Assembly: GCF_002160915.1 (NCBI RefSeq)
Contig: NZ_NFLM01000011.1
Span: forward strand, 1 to 64,000
From: Faecalibacterium sp. An121
GTDB lineage: Bacteria > Bacillota > Clostridia > Oscillospirales > Ruminococcaceae
DNA length: 64,000 nucleotides
Reading direction: 5' to 3'
Shown one piece after another: positions 7,537 through 18,400 of the stretch; within the stretch, counting starts at the first letter, position 1, and every line of letters starts with the position of its first letter. A program made the translations under genes and the position numbers. A model generated the notes under the pieces. That model searched no databases. It was given only the letters and a program-made list of their open reading frames with translations, and was not told the origin of the DNA.

Positions 7537-10500
7537 TTATGAGATACTATTTTTCTTTTCTAATTTCTTTCTAATCACTTTGTAATACCGGCTATTGCCT
7601 TGAGCTTCTTCATAATTAGCAATTAAGCCCTTCTCTTTAAATGCCATTAGAAGACGCTTATTTTCATCACTAATGTCAAATCTAGGTCTACTGTGTTCAT
7701 CAAATATCTTATTAAAATTAGTCAAATTAAGCACATTAAGTATTTCTTTAATTTGGTCAATACAAAGCATTGGAATCATCGCGGAAAAAAGATAAATTTT
7801 CATCGATTCATCTAGTTTACTAGAATGAAGAAGACTATTCTTTAATTTTTCCGACACATTGGCGTAATTTTTTATAATGACTTCCATATTACTTAATGCA
7901 TAATCAAATATTTTTGTCCGAATCGAGTCCTCCCACTGCTCATACGTTGAAAATAGAGATACCAAATCAGAATTCTCAAAATTATTATCAAGAATATATA
8001 GGCAAATTTTGGGAGAATAATTTTTCCCAATCACCGAGATTGCACAACTCGAAAATTTAAGTAGTTCAATTTTCAGATTTTCTTCAATATCCCATGTAAG
8101 TATCTCCAACAGCTCCTCCTGTGAAAACAAATCATTAGACATTATGCTTACATACTCTACTATGTTTTTACATATAAAATATAGTTTTAGGTCAGAATAA
8201 TATTGTCGTAAAAAAATTAAGTTTTTAGCAGTCATTTTTATAATATCTGCATCAATTAAAATCGTCACTTTTTCAAGTGGAATATTTAAAATTTCAAAGT
8301 CATCATAATAAAAGCCCAAAGCCACCAATACTTGTTTATACTTTGAATTGACGATATCTCCACATCTCACCACGCCCTCAAAAAGTTTTTCTTTGCAAGA
8401 TTCCTCATCTTTAAATCCTGAAAAATCAAACTGGATATCACATCTATTAATATATGAAATAACGCCTTGAGACAATTCAAGTATATTGAACTCATCGATA
8501 ATATTACGTTCCGAATATTTTACTATATCGGCCTCTAGAAGATCTTCCCATAAAGTATGATCCGTAACATCACTTATAAAAGTAATAGTTGTCTGCAATG
8601 CTGAAATATACGCACATTTATGTTCAACCATAAGTTCCGGATTATTCAGTACTGAAATAACAGTTTTCTCATCGTCAAAAATAATCCCCCCACACATCTG
8701 CAGTATAACAACAAAATATTCATTAATGTTATGATTTACATATTGAGTTATGGCAGAATCCGGATATGAAAGTAAGCAAGTATAATTCTTATGTGCAATA
8801 TCATCATTACTTATATTCAAGATGTTGCCCTGAATAAGTTTTAGATTTTCGGCACTGATCTCATACAAAGATTCTTGATAAACCGCGTGAAACAGATCCT
8901 TATTTAGGATTTCATAATCAAAGTTCTCAAAACATACTCCAAGTAACTTAAACCCATGAATCAGCTTATTAATGTCTGGTTCATCTATTGCAAGATAATC
9001 AGATCTTCTGGAAATATAGTCGCAAAGGCAATTATCTTTATTAACCAATTTTATTGTATTTTCATCAGAATAATAAAGCGAAGCAATTGAATACTGACGA
9101 ATCTGTTTTTTTGTAAGAGCCTGTTTATCAAGAGCCGTGCAAAACAATTCAGGCCACTTCAAATTAAGACATTTAACATATTCATTTCGATCAGATGCAA
9201 CATCAAAGTATTGCCCTACAAATTTATAATTATTTGTAGCCTTAAGTTGGTTAATAAATTTTTCCAGATAATCAGCATGAGTTTTAGTGTTCAACAAATA
9301 TGTGAGCAAAGAAAAATTCAAGATTTCTTCCTGGTCAAAATCCACTAATCTAAGCCGCAATACAACCATTTGAGGATTTTTTAATTTATAGGAATATTCT
9401 TTTGCCTTTTTGTCTGTTATACTCCTCAGAAAAATCTTATCAATACGGCTCAAACTATTCTCGTAAAAATAGGTCATATAGTCAGCATAGGTCTCATCAA
9501 TATAGCCATTTCGGATAAGATATTTAAGGAGATCAAAGTATTCGCTGCTTTTTATCTCGTTAAAATCTGTTACTTTTCCAATTTCATTTATGCTTGTAAC
9601 ACTAAATATAGAGTCAACATTTTCTCTTTTAATAATATCTTTCAATTGTTTGTTTTTCAAAAAAAGAAGTTCTTGATCGAGCGCAGATTTTTCATCTTCC
9701 ATCTGAGAGATAGTATTATTCAGTCTTTGTTCAAGGGCTTTCTTGCGATTTGTATATTCAGTTTGGTCTTCACTCGATAGCTTTTTCCTGCTATTCCAGT
9801 AATCAGATGTCTTTTTTGTGTCGAAGTATACATCTAGCTCGTGAATCGTTTTAAAATGCTCGTTTTTTGCCATCTCGATTTCATGGCTTTTTTCAGCAAT
9901 TTTTTCTTTAAGTCTTTTTATCTCCTTTTCTATAAATAAATCCTTACTATCAAAAATCGTATATACAAAGCCCTTATTAAGCTGCAAATCAGAAAAATCA
10001 CGTGGGAACAAATTTTTATATGCAATAATGGCAAGCATCTTATTGCAATCGAGTTCTGTAATATTCAGTCTATTAAAATAAATTACAAACTCGTTGTAGA
10101 TATTTTTTAACAGACGCATATCATCAATATAAAGAGATAAACCTTGCAAAAAGCCCTCGTCAAACTTTTGAAATAATCCGCTCTTTTTAAAATGAGAAAC
10201 AAACTGGTCATAGGAGTTGGAACCATCTATAACCGGCACAACAGGAATGATATAATCAAAAAATTTTGTTCTGTCTTTAGACACAAAAATATCATCACGC
10301 AACAAATAAAAAAAGCGCAGAATCTTTTTGTTCTCTTTTTGAAGTTGAATGTTCGCAAGTGTATTCACTTCACGAAGATGCTCAAAAATTCCATTTACAT
10401 TAAATCGATCCATATCTTCGAATACGATGGCATCAGCATCCGCATTTTCGAAGAGATATAATACTTCATTGAGATATTTATCAAAATATGAATCATCGCT

Positions 10501-11148
10501 TTCTTCCATTATTTCAATCTCATTGCCTTGTAAATTAAGCTTACGAAAAACATTTTTATTCTTTTGAATCAATCTATATATAAAAAATCCAAATAATACA
10601 ATTAAGATACTCCCATCAACCATTAAAGTTAATGGATCTGTAGATAACTCTATGATTATCTTCAACCAATTCGCGTGTATCCTCCAATCTGCTAGTAACG
10701 TCGATACGTATGCTTTCCATATATTAAAGTACACAAAATGCATCGTTGCAATTAAAAAGACAACGACTGCTAATGTTTTTACCGCAATGCATCTGCCGCT
10801 AATTCTTTTTTTCACTTTGAAATTTGTTAACGGAATTTTGTTTGAAGGGATCTGATGTATTAACTGATTTAAAATTTTTCCCTCTAATATTGATTGCTTC
10901 ACCTCTATTTCATCTTTTTCATTTGGTGATTGGAAATGTGCAAGTGAAATATGAAGAAACCGCAATTTTTCATGTTTTTTCTTGTATGATGCTAAAACAC
11001 TACTTTTTCCGGCACTATATGCGCCTGAAATAGCCACATTTTTTATATCGCTATTTTCAAACACATAATTTAAAGCATCCTCATAAACATCCAAATCCAT
11101 ATTATCGATTGGTGTTAGCCGCTCAAATTTATACTTGCGTTCTGGCAT
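7537..11148 (-). CDS. YobI-type P-loop NTPase (KAP-like), membrane associated
   Basis: A protein of about 1203 residues. The N-terminus reads ALNYVFENSDIKNVAISG and then GAYSAGKSS, a Walker A in the setting of the YobI-ATPase family. A Walker B-like VFEDMDRF occurs near residue 240. Two hydrophobic segments (about 122-145 and 180-198) look like a membrane hairpin inserted in the ATPase domain, as in KAP-type NTPases. A long coiled coil follows (about 405-520), then a large helical, Leu/Ile/Asn/Lys-rich C-terminal half without recognisable domains. I chose the ATG at 11148 because AAGGAAGG lies just upstream; an ATG at 11178 is weaker. The coding sequence is far more AT-rich than any neighbour, a clear sign of recent transfer. 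No obvious terminator follows. Its function in bacteria is not established, and a defence role is inference. Confidence 0.75.
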   Translation of the reverse strand: MPERKYKFERLTPIDNMDLDVYEDALNYVFENSDIKNVAISGAYSAGKSSVLASYKKKHEKLRFLHISLAHFQSPNEKDEIEVKQSILEGKILNQLIHQIPSNKIPLTNFKVKKRISGRCIAVKTLAVVVFLIATMHFVYFNIWKAYVSTLLADWRIHANWLKIIIELSTDPLTLMVDGSILIVLFGFFIYRLIQKNKNVFRKLNLQGNEIEIMEESDDSYFDKYLNEVLYLFENADADAIVFEDMDRFNVNGIFEHLREVNTLANIQLQKENKKILRFFYLLRDDIFVSKDRTKFFDYIIPVVPVIDGSNSYDQFVSHFKKSGLFQKFDEGFLQGLSLYIDDMRLLKNIYNEFVIYFNRLNITELDCNKMLAIIAYKNLFPRDFSDLQLNKGFVYTIFDSKDLFIEKEIKRLKEKIAEKSHEIEMAKNEHFKTIHELDVYFDTKKTSDYWNSRKKLSSEDQTEYTNRKKALEQRLNNTISQMEDEKSALDQELLFLKNKQLKDIIKRENVDSIFSVTSINEIGKVTDFNEIKSSEYFDLLKYLIRNGYIDETYADYMTYFYENSLSRIDKIFLRSITDKKAKEYSYKLKNPQMVVLRLRLVDFDQEEILNFSLLTYLLNTKTHADYLEKFINQLKATNNYKFVGQYFDVASDRNEYVKCLNLKWPELFCTALDKQALTKKQIRQYSIASLYYSDENTIKLVNKDNCLCDYISRRSDYLAIDEPDINKLIHGFKLLGVCFENFDYEILNKDLFHAVYQESLYEISAENLKLIQGNILNISNDDIAHKNYTCLLSYPDSAITQYVNHNINEYFVVILQMCGGIIFDDEKTVISVLNNPELMVEHKCAYISALQTTITFISDVTDHTLWEDLLEADIVKYSERNIIDEFNILELSQGVISYINRCDIQFDFSGFKDEESCKEKLFEGVVRCGDIVNSKYKQVLVALGFYYDDFEILNIPLEKVTILIDADIIKMTAKNLIFLRQYYSDLKLYFICKNIVEYVSIMSNDLFSQEELLEILTWDIEENLKIELLKFSSCAISVIGKNYSPKICLYILDNNFENSDLVSLFSTYEQWEDSIRTKIFDYALSNMEVIIKNYANVSEKLKNSLLHSSKLDESMKIYLFSAMIPMLCIDQIKEILNVLNLTNFNKIFDEHSRPRFDISDENKRLLMAFKEKGLIANYEEAQGNSRYYKVIRKKLEKKNSIS

Positions 11149-11199
11149 ACTGCTTCCTTCCTTTTCTCTTTTATTCATAACATGGAAAATTTCCGGTAA

Positions 11200-11704
11200 T
11201 TATTGCTGAAACTTATACTTCCAATGTCCAATTACACGTGATTTTATGATTTTCTTTTCTGACGCCAATCGATCAAGAATTTTATTCGCTATTGCAGCTG
11301 ATACTCCACACATCTCCCGTACATCTGCATTCATAATATATTCGTTAGTTTTTAGGTACTTTTGAATCTTACACCAACGAAGAGTACTTTCGCCCCTTTT
11401 AGATCGCTACATCGGCAATATTCTCGGGTGGCGTTAATACACGCTTACCGTTTAGCACAACCGTAACCTGCTCTAAAGAAAGCGTGATCTGCCCGATTGC
11501 CAAAGGACCATGGATCTTTTTGATACGGTTACTGCGCTGCAATACTGGATTGATTGAAAGAAAAGGCGTTGCTGATAGTTTTCTGACTAACTTCAAAATT
11601 CCCGCCACATAACCAATCATTTCATTAGCAACTTCAAAAGGAGGCTTTTTATTTTTCATATAATACATCGTTATATCAACAATTTCCTTTATTATATCAT
11701 GCAT
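11200..11704 (-). pseudogene. Fic-family gene that lost its catalytic core
   Basis: Two reading frames make one broken gene. From ATG 11704 a 101-codon frame reads FEVANEMIGYVAGIL and NRIKKIHGPLAIGQITLS, followed by LEQVTVVLNGKRV. These are the N-terminal helices of Fic proteins up to and including the inhibitory helix. It stops at 11399. In the +1 frame, open from 11406 to a stop at 11200, comes the winged-helix C-terminus of the same family (TNEYIMNADVREMCGVSAA, then GHWKYKF). The whole FIC core with its HPFxxGNGR motif is missing between them. The inhibitory motif, normally S-x-A-I-E-G-N, is also degenerate here (P-L-A-I-G-Q-I). An internal deletion plus frameshift explains this. Family calls rest on motif memory. 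Confidence 0.65.
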
Positions 11705-11798
11705 CGCTCATTTCATCAATCAAAACAATCTCGCATTTAAGCGATGTTTTTCTCTTTATGCAATTAACTTTGCGAATTCACCTATAGCAAGGCAGCTC

Positions 11799-11827
11799 TT
11801 GTACATCTTTCCAAAACAGAATATAAT
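11799..11827 (+). promoter_or_regulatory. Sigma-A-type promoter of the type I R-M operon
   Basis: TTGTAC (11799-11804), exactly 17 nt, then a perfect TATAAT (11822-11827). It lies about 90 bp before hsdM, and no other gene intervenes. The roughly 80-nt leader carries AGGAGG at 11906-11911. Confidence 0.75.
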
Positions 11828-11919
11828 TATTTCATAGAAATTCGGGAGGCATTTGTACGGGAAAACTCGAAGCAAGTACTTTTCACTATCTCATACCCAC
11901 AAATCAGGAGGAAATGACT

Positions 11920-13491
11920 GTGGCAGACATGAAGAAAGAGCAGGAGCGGGATGAGCTGCACCGCGCTATCTGGGCCATCGCCGACGAATTGCGAGGTGCT
12001 GTGGATGGCTGGGATTTTAAGAATTATGTGCTGGGCACAATGTTCTATCGCTATATTTCGGAAAACATCTGTAATTACATTAACAGCGGTGAGCACGAAG
12101 CAGGCAATACCGACTTTGATTATGCCAAAATGCCGGACGAGGAAGCAGAGGTAGCCCGTGAGGATTTGGTTCAGGAAAAGGGATTCTTTATCCTGCCTAG
12201 CGAACTGTTCTGCAATGTTTGTGCCAAAGCCTCGGCGGATGAAAATTTGAATGAAACTTTGGAATCTGTCTTTCGTCATATTGAGGAGTCGGCCAAGGGC
12301 AGCGAGTCCGAAGGCAATTTTGAAGGCCTGTTTGATGATTTCGATGTGAACAGCAACAAGCTGGGGGCTACCGTGGCCAAGCGCAACGAAAAGCTGGTGA
12401 AGCTTCTCCATGGTGTGGCCGACATGAATCTAGGCAACGTGAAAGACCACGACATCGATGCTTTTGGTGACGCCTACGAATATCTCATGACTATGTATGC
12501 CAGCAACGCCGGCAAGTCCGGCGGTGAATTCTTCACTCCGGCGGATGTGTCTGAGTTGCTGACCCGCCTTGGCACCGTTGGCAAAACCGAGGTCAACAAA
12601 GTGTACGACCCTGCCTGTGGCTCTGGCTCTCTGCTGCTGAAAGCAGTGAAGGTGCTGGGCCATGACGCTGTCCGCAACGGGTTCTATGGCCAGGAGATCA
12701 ACATCACCACCTACAACCTGTGCCGCATCAATATGTTCCTTCACGACATCGATTTTGACAAGTTCAACATTGCCTGTGAAGATACTCTGACTGCACCCAA
12801 ACACTGGGATGACGAACCCTTTGAACTGATTGTTTCCAATCCCCCCTACTCCATCAAGTGGGCTGGCGAGGATAATCCTCTGCTTATCAATGATCCTCGC
12901 TTTGCTCCTGCCGGTGTGCTGGCCCCCAAGAGTAAAGCCGACCTTGCCTTCATCATGCACAGCCTTTCCTGGCTGGCTGCAAATGGCACCGCCGCCATCG
13001 TCTGTTTCCCTGGCGTTCTGTACCGGGGTGGAGCTGAGAAGAAGATTCGTCAATATCTTATCGACAACAACTTCATCGACTGCGTAATCCAGTTGCCCAG
13101 CAATCTGTTTTACGGCACTTCGATTGCTACCTGCATCATGGTGCTGAAAAAGAACAAGACGGACAATAAGACTCTGTTCATCGATGCTTCCAAAGAGTGC
13201 GTCAAGGTAACCACCAACAATAAACTGACGCCGGAAAACATTCATCGTGTTGTGGACACTTTCGCAAACCGCACCGAAACGGCCCACTTTTCCCATCTGG
13301 CCAGCTATGAGGAAATTAAGAATCAGGAGTATAACCTCTCCGTCTCCACTTATGTAGAGGCCGAAGACACTCGGGAGAAAATTGATATTGCGCAACTTAA
13401 CGCTGAGATTGCCCAAATTGTGGCCCGGGAGCAAAAGCTGCGGGAAGCCATTGATCTAATTGTAAAGGAGATTGAAGGGAGTCATAAATGA
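11920..13491 (+). CDS. hsdM: Type I restriction-modification system, DNA methyltransferase subunit
   Basis: A protein of about 523 residues that methylates adenine in the type I recognition site together with HsdS. The helical N-terminal domain (GAVDGWDFKNYVLGTMF) is typical of HsdM. Motif I DPACGSGSLL lies near residue 230 and the N6-adenine motif IV NPPYS near residue 307. GEFFTPADVSELL precedes motif I. AGGAGG at 11906-11911 is 8 nt from a GTG at 11920, giving MADMKKEQ, but only 2 nt from an ATG at 11914, so I prefer the GTG start. The 3' end overlaps the next gene by 4 nt (ATGA). The gene looks intact. Confidence 0.93.
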   Translation: MADMKKEQERDELHRAIWAIADELRGAVDGWDFKNYVLGTMFYRYISENICNYINSGEHEAGNTDFDYAKMPDEEAEVAREDLVQEKGFFILPSELFCNVCAKASADENLNETLESVFRHIEESAKGSESEGNFEGLFDDFDVNSNKLGATVAKRNEKLVKLLHGVADMNLGNVKDHDIDAFGDAYEYLMTMYASNAGKSGGEFFTPADVSELLTRLGTVGKTEVNKVYDPACGSGSLLLKAVKVLGHDAVRNGFYGQEINITTYNLCRINMFLHDIDFDKFNIACEDTLTAPKHWDDEPFELIVSNPPYSIKWAGEDNPLLINDPRFAPAGVLAPKSKADLAFIMHSLSWLAANGTAAIVCFPGVLYRGGAEKKIRQYLIDNNFIDCVIQLPSNLFYGTSIATCIMVLKKNKTDNKTLFIDASKECVKVTTNNKLTPENIHRVVDTFANRTETAHFSHLASYEEIKNQEYNLSVSTYVEAEDTREKIDIAQLNAEIAQIVAREQKLREAIDLIVKEIEGSHK

Positions 13492-14279
13492 GACTTTCAG
13501 AGGTACTTTCAAAAACTCCTACCAGTAGATTTGAACAGGTTCAAGGTTTTTTGAACAATTCAAAATTGAAGTGCGGGAAACAGAAGAAAATTTCAGTTGG
13601 ACCCGTCTGGTTGACATACTACTGCGAAAACTGTCAATCCGATATTACATTTATTTCAGGCGATGAGCTCTATTGTATCGGAATTCACGAGCGACTCATT
13701 AGTATAGATTGCGTACTGAAATGTCCTCGATGTGGAGCCCCTGTCCCAGTTTGGTTTTTGGTTGAAAGCAGAGAAGAAATCCACGGTGTTGCTCCTGAAG
13801 TGCGAATTTTAAAGAAGTCTGAAAAGTTATCTGATATGGTATCTTTGAGCCGTGGTCCTTATGAGGGCTTTTCTGATTTGCTTGAAAAGGCAAACAGAGC
13901 CTACCACGATCAGTTGGGTGCAGGTTCCATTGTTTATTTGCGGAAAATTTTTGAGATAGCTACAGTCCAGGCAGCAAATGCTGTTGGAATTGAATATAAA
14001 AAATATGAAGGTGGAAATCCCAAAAATTTTTCTGATCTTTTGCAGAGAGTAGATGCACAGTGTGAAATCATTCCTAAAGAATTCTCAGCAAACGGACATA
14101 AACTTTTTCAGGAACTAAGCACAGTTGTACATGGCGATTTTGATGAAGAGTTGGGGCTGAAAAAATTTGATGCCTTATATCGGCTGACAGTTGGAATCCT
14201 TGAAAACATTCGAAACAAGAAAGAATTTTCGGAAGCCGTCAAGTCTTTGGGGTGGGATAACAAAGGTGGTGCAGAATGA
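13488..14279 (+). CDS. Zinc-ribbon protein with DUF4145-like C-terminus inside the hsd operon
   Basis: A 263-residue protein. The N-terminal half holds two CxxC pairs (CENC near residue 47 and CPRC near residue 80), a probable zinc ribbon. The C-terminal half (about 125-235) reads AYHDQLGAGSIVYLRKIFE and later ELSTVVHGDFDE, the helical pattern of DUF4145-like domains that often accompany restriction and defence proteins. It overlaps hsdM and hsdS by 4 nt each (ATGA), so its synthesis is tied to both. Base composition is more AT-rich than that of hsdM and hsdR. It may be an accessory or regulator of the R-M complex; nothing in the sequence shows a reaction. The DUF4145 assignment is moderate. 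Confidence 0.65.
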   Translation: MRLSEVLSKTPTSRFEQVQGFLNNSKLKCGKQKKISVGPVWLTYYCENCQSDITFISGDELYCIGIHERLISIDCVLKCPRCGAPVPVWFLVESREEIHGVAPEVRILKKSEKLSDMVSLSRGPYEGFSDLLEKANRAYHDQLGAGSIVYLRKIFEIATVQAANAVGIEYKKYEGGNPKNFSDLLQRVDAQCEIIPKEFSANGHKLFQELSTVVHGDFDEELGLKKFDALYRLTVGILENIRNKKEFSEAVKSLGWDNKGGAE

Positions 14280-15454
14280 GTCGATTAGAACAGTTAATAC
14301 AACAGCTTTGCCCGGATGGGGTGGAATATAAAAAATTAAATGAAGTCGTTGAGATCAGGAGAGGAGTACGAGTTGTAAGAAGTCAACTATCTAGTATTGG
14401 AGAATACCCTGTCTACCAAAACAGCTTGACGCCGTTAGGATATTACGAAAAATATAATGTAAATGCGGATACTACTTTTGTAATTGTTGCAGGTGCAGCC
14501 GGTGAAATTGGATATTCGACAGTTGATTTTTGGGCGGCAGATGATTGCTTTTACTTTGAAGGTGGAAAAACAATCTGCAGTAAGTTTATTTACTATGTTC
14601 TAACTAAAAATAAGCATTTACTACTTTCAAAAGTGAGAAAGGCAAGTGTCCCGCGTTTATCACGAGTGGCGATAGAACAAATCATTGTTCCATTTCCTCC
14701 CCTGGAAATCCAGCGTGAAATTGTCCGCATTCTGGATCATTTCACAGAGCTGACCACAGAGTTGACCGAAGAACTGACCGCTAGAAAAAAACAGTATGAG
14801 TATTATCGGGATGCGCTGCTGACTTTTACAGATACTACTCCTCTAGCTATATTGGGGGAGGTTGCAGTTGTAACAAAGCTTGCTGGATTTGAGTTCACAA
14901 AATATGTAAAATATTCAGACTCCGGAAATACAATCGCTTTACGTGGTTTAAATGTAAAAAACGGAAGATTGGATTTAACAGATGTAAAATATATTGATGC
15001 CAGTGATTTTTCAAAATTAACCAGAAGTAAACTCCATGTTGGAGATATGCTTTTCACCTATGTGGGTACGATTGGGCAAGTGGCTCTCATAGATGCAGAA
15101 GATAAATACTATTTAGCTCCTAATGTTGCACTGATTCGATCAGTAGATAAGAGGCTAAATCCACAGTATATGCGATACTATTTCCAAAGTAATAATTTTT
15201 GGAAAACGCAAATAAATAAACTTTTGCAATCATCATCTATGCAGAATATTCCTATGGAAAAAATACGAAAATTTGTAATCCCCCTTCCTTCACCTGAAGA
15301 GCAGAATCATATTGTTTCCATCCTCGACAAGTTTGATGCCCTCTGCAATGACCAAACCAGCGGTCTGCCCGCTGAGATTGCAGCACGACAAAAGCAGTAT
15401 GAATACTACCGGGACAAACTGCTGACTTTCCCGGAACGGAAAAAAGAGGGGTGA
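14276..15454 (+). CDS. hsdS: Type I restriction-modification system, specificity subunit
   Basis: A 392-residue specificity subunit with two target-recognition domains (about 15-150 and 195-350). Each is followed by a helical spacer with the conserved repeat: EIVRILDHF...ARKKQYEYYRDALLTF after the first and HIVSILDKF...ARQKQYEYYRDKLLTF after the second. The TRDs are AT-rich relative to the spacers, as expected for swapped domains. It overlaps the preceding gene by 4 nt. I see no second hsdS copy or inverted hsdS segment nearby, so recombinational switching is not indicated in this window. Confidence 0.93.
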   Translation: MSRLEQLIQQLCPDGVEYKKLNEVVEIRRGVRVVRSQLSSIGEYPVYQNSLTPLGYYEKYNVNADTTFVIVAGAAGEIGYSTVDFWAADDCFYFEGGKTICSKFIYYVLTKNKHLLLSKVRKASVPRLSRVAIEQIIVPFPPLEIQREIVRILDHFTELTTELTEELTARKKQYEYYRDALLTFTDTTPLAILGEVAVVTKLAGFEFTKYVKYSDSGNTIALRGLNVKNGRLDLTDVKYIDASDFSKLTRSKLHVGDMLFTYVGTIGQVALIDAEDKYYLAPNVALIRSVDKRLNPQYMRYYFQSNNFWKTQINKLLQSSSMQNIPMEKIRKFVIPLPSPEEQNHIVSILDKFDALCNDQTSGLPAEIAARQKQYEYYRDKLLTFPERKKEG

Positions 15455-15458
15455 TCTT

Positions 15459-18400
15459 GTGTCTTTTTTCAATATCGTGGCATCCACAACTGAAAACACC
15501 GTTGTCACCTCTTACGAACCGGCGAAGAATCGCTCAGACAGTTACCAGAGTGAGGCGGCACTGGAGCGGGAGTTTATCCAACTGCTCACTCAGCAGGGCT
15601 ATGAGTATCTGCAAATTCATCAGGAATCCGACCTCATCGCCAACCTGCGCCGTCAGTTGGAAGCGCTGAATAGTTACCAGTTCAGCGACAGCGAATGGGA
15701 TCAGTTCTTTCACAATGCCATTGCCAACCCGAACGAGCATATTGTGGAAAAGACCCGGAAGATTCAGGAAGATTTCGTGCAAGTGCTCCGCCGGGACGAC
15801 GGCACCTCCAAGAATATTTCCCTCATTGACAAGAAAAACATCCACAACAATCGCCTCCAGGTCATCAATCAGTATGAAGTAAGCCAGGGCCAAGGAGCCC
15901 GGCACGATAATCGCTATGATGTGACGATATTGGTCAACGGCCTGCCGTTGGTACATATCGAGCTCAAGCGCCGGGGTATGGCCATCCGTGAGGCGTTCAA
16001 CCAGATCAACCGGTACCAGAGAGATTCTTTCTGGGCGGGATGTGGTCTGTTCGAGTATGTGCAGATTTTTGTTATTTCCAACGGCACCAACACCAAATAC
16101 TACTCCAACAGCACCCGATTCAATGCCATTCGGGAAGCATCTGGTAAAACCAGAAAACAAAAAACCAGCAACAGTTTTGAATTCACTTCCTTCTGGGCAG
16201 ACGCCAATAATAAAGTGATCCCTGATCTCATTGATTTCACACGCACCTTCTTTGCCAAGCATACTATTCTAAACGTTCTGACCCGGTACTGCATCTTCAC
16301 TTCGGAAAATATGCTGATGGTCATGCGGCCTTACCAGATCACCGCTACCGAGCGAATTCTGAACCGCATTGAGATTGCCAACAACTATAAAAAGTACGGC
16401 ACCATTGAAGGCGGCGGCTACATCTGGCACACCACCGGCAGCGGCAAAACACTGACCTCCTTTAAAACAGCGCGGCTGGCGTCCCAGCTTCCTTACATTG
16501 ACAAGGTGCTCTTTGTGGTAGACCGGAAAGACCTAGACTACCAGACCATGAAAGAGTACGATCGCTTTGAAAAAGGCGCAGCCAACAGCAACACCTCCAC
16601 CGCTGTCCTGAAAAAGCAGCTGGAGGATGACAACGCTCATATTATCATTACCACCATCCAGAAGCTGTCCACCTTCATCAAAAAGGAAAAATCCCATCCG
16701 GTCTATGAGAAGCATGTGGTCATCATCTTCGATGAGTGCCACCGCAGTCAGTTCGGCGATATGCATACCGCTATCGTCAAGAACTTCAAGAAGTATCACC
16801 TGTTTGGTTTTACCGGCACGCCTATCTTTGCGGCCAATGCCCGGACAGCCAGCGGAGCACAATTCTTTACTACTGCCCAGACTTTCGGCGATCAGCTCCA
16901 CACCTATACCATTGTGGACGCTATCAATGATAAGAATGTTCTCCCTTTCCGAGTGGACTATATTAAGACCATGGACGCCGAACCGGATATTGATGACAAG
17001 AGTGTCTGGGATATCGACCGCGAGAAGGCCTACATGGCACCGCAGCGGATCGAATTGGTAACCCGGTATATTCTGGAACATTTCGATCAGAAAACCTATC
17101 GGGGAGACAAAACTTACCTGTTCAACACCCTAACCAATATTGCAGAGGTGGCCTCTGGTAAAAACGGTGCAGTGGATGAGATCAAGCAGAAGCAGCGGAT
17201 CAGTGGATTCAATTCTATTTTTGCCGTTGCCTCGGTGTCTATGGCCAAGCTCTACTATCAGGAGTTCCAAAAGCAGATGGCTGCCGATCCTTCCAAAAAG
17301 CTGCGGGTCGCTCTGATTTACAGCTATGGCGCCAATGAGGAAGAGGCGGACGGAATTCTGGGTGAGGAGAATAGTGAGGACACCAGTGCCCTGGATCAAA
17401 GCAGCCGGGACTTCCTGGATGCTGCCATCCGGGACTATAATGAAATGTTCCACACCAATTATTCCACTGACGGCGACAGGTTCCAGAACTACTATAAGGA
17501 TGTTTCCCTGCGGATGAAGAACAAGGAACTAGATTTGTTGATCGTGGTGAATATGTTCCTCACCGGCTTTGATGCTACCACCCTGAACACTCTCTGGGTA
17601 GACAAAAACTTGAAAATGCATGGCCTCATTCAAGCCTTCAGCCGTACCAATCGTATTTTGAACTCCATCAAGACGTTTGGAAACATTGTCTGCTTCCGAA
17701 ACCTGCAAAAACGGGTGGACGCTGCGATTGCGCTGTTCGGCGATAGAGAGGCCGGCGGTATTGTCTTGTTGCATAAGTTCGCTGATTATTACTACGGCTA
17801 TACTACGGAAGACGGAAAGAATCAGCAGGGCTATGTAGATATGATCGATGAACTGACAAAGAAGTTCCCGCTGTCTGATCCTAGGATTGAAGGCGAACAC
17901 AACCAGAAAAACTTCATCGCTCTCTTTGGTGCCATCCTTCGGATGCGGAACTTGCTGCTTTCCTTCGATGACTTTAAAGGCAAGGAATTGATTTCGGAAC
18001 GGGACCTCCAAGATTACCTGGGGCGCTATCAGGACCTGCGAGACGAGTGGGTGAACCGTGCGAAGGGTGAAAAAGAGGATATTACTGACGACATCGTCTT
18101 TGAGATCGAATTGATTCGCCAAATTGAAATCAATATTGATTACATCCTGATGCTGGTCAAGAAGTACCACGATTCCCACGGTGATGACAAGGAAATTCTG
18201 ATTACGATCCAGAAGGCTGTGGATGCCAGCCCTGAACTGCGCAGCAAGAAGCAACTCATTGAAACCTTCATTGCCGGGATTAATGACGTGGATGATGTTC
18301 TGACTGAATGGCATAGTTTTGTTGCAGAAGAACGAGAAAAAGAACTGGCCCAGATCATTCAAGACGAAAAGCTTAAGGAGCCGGAGACCAGAAAATTTTT

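Noticed and set aside
11702-11746. Inverted repeat CATCGCT...AGCGATG before the fic relic
   Set aside because: Seven-base arms with a 31-nt spacer in AT-rich DNA are weak, and no promoter aligns with them.
14276-15454. Phase-variable hsdS by inversion or recombination
   Set aside because: No second hsdS fragment, recombinase or inverted TRD copy is present near the operon in this window.
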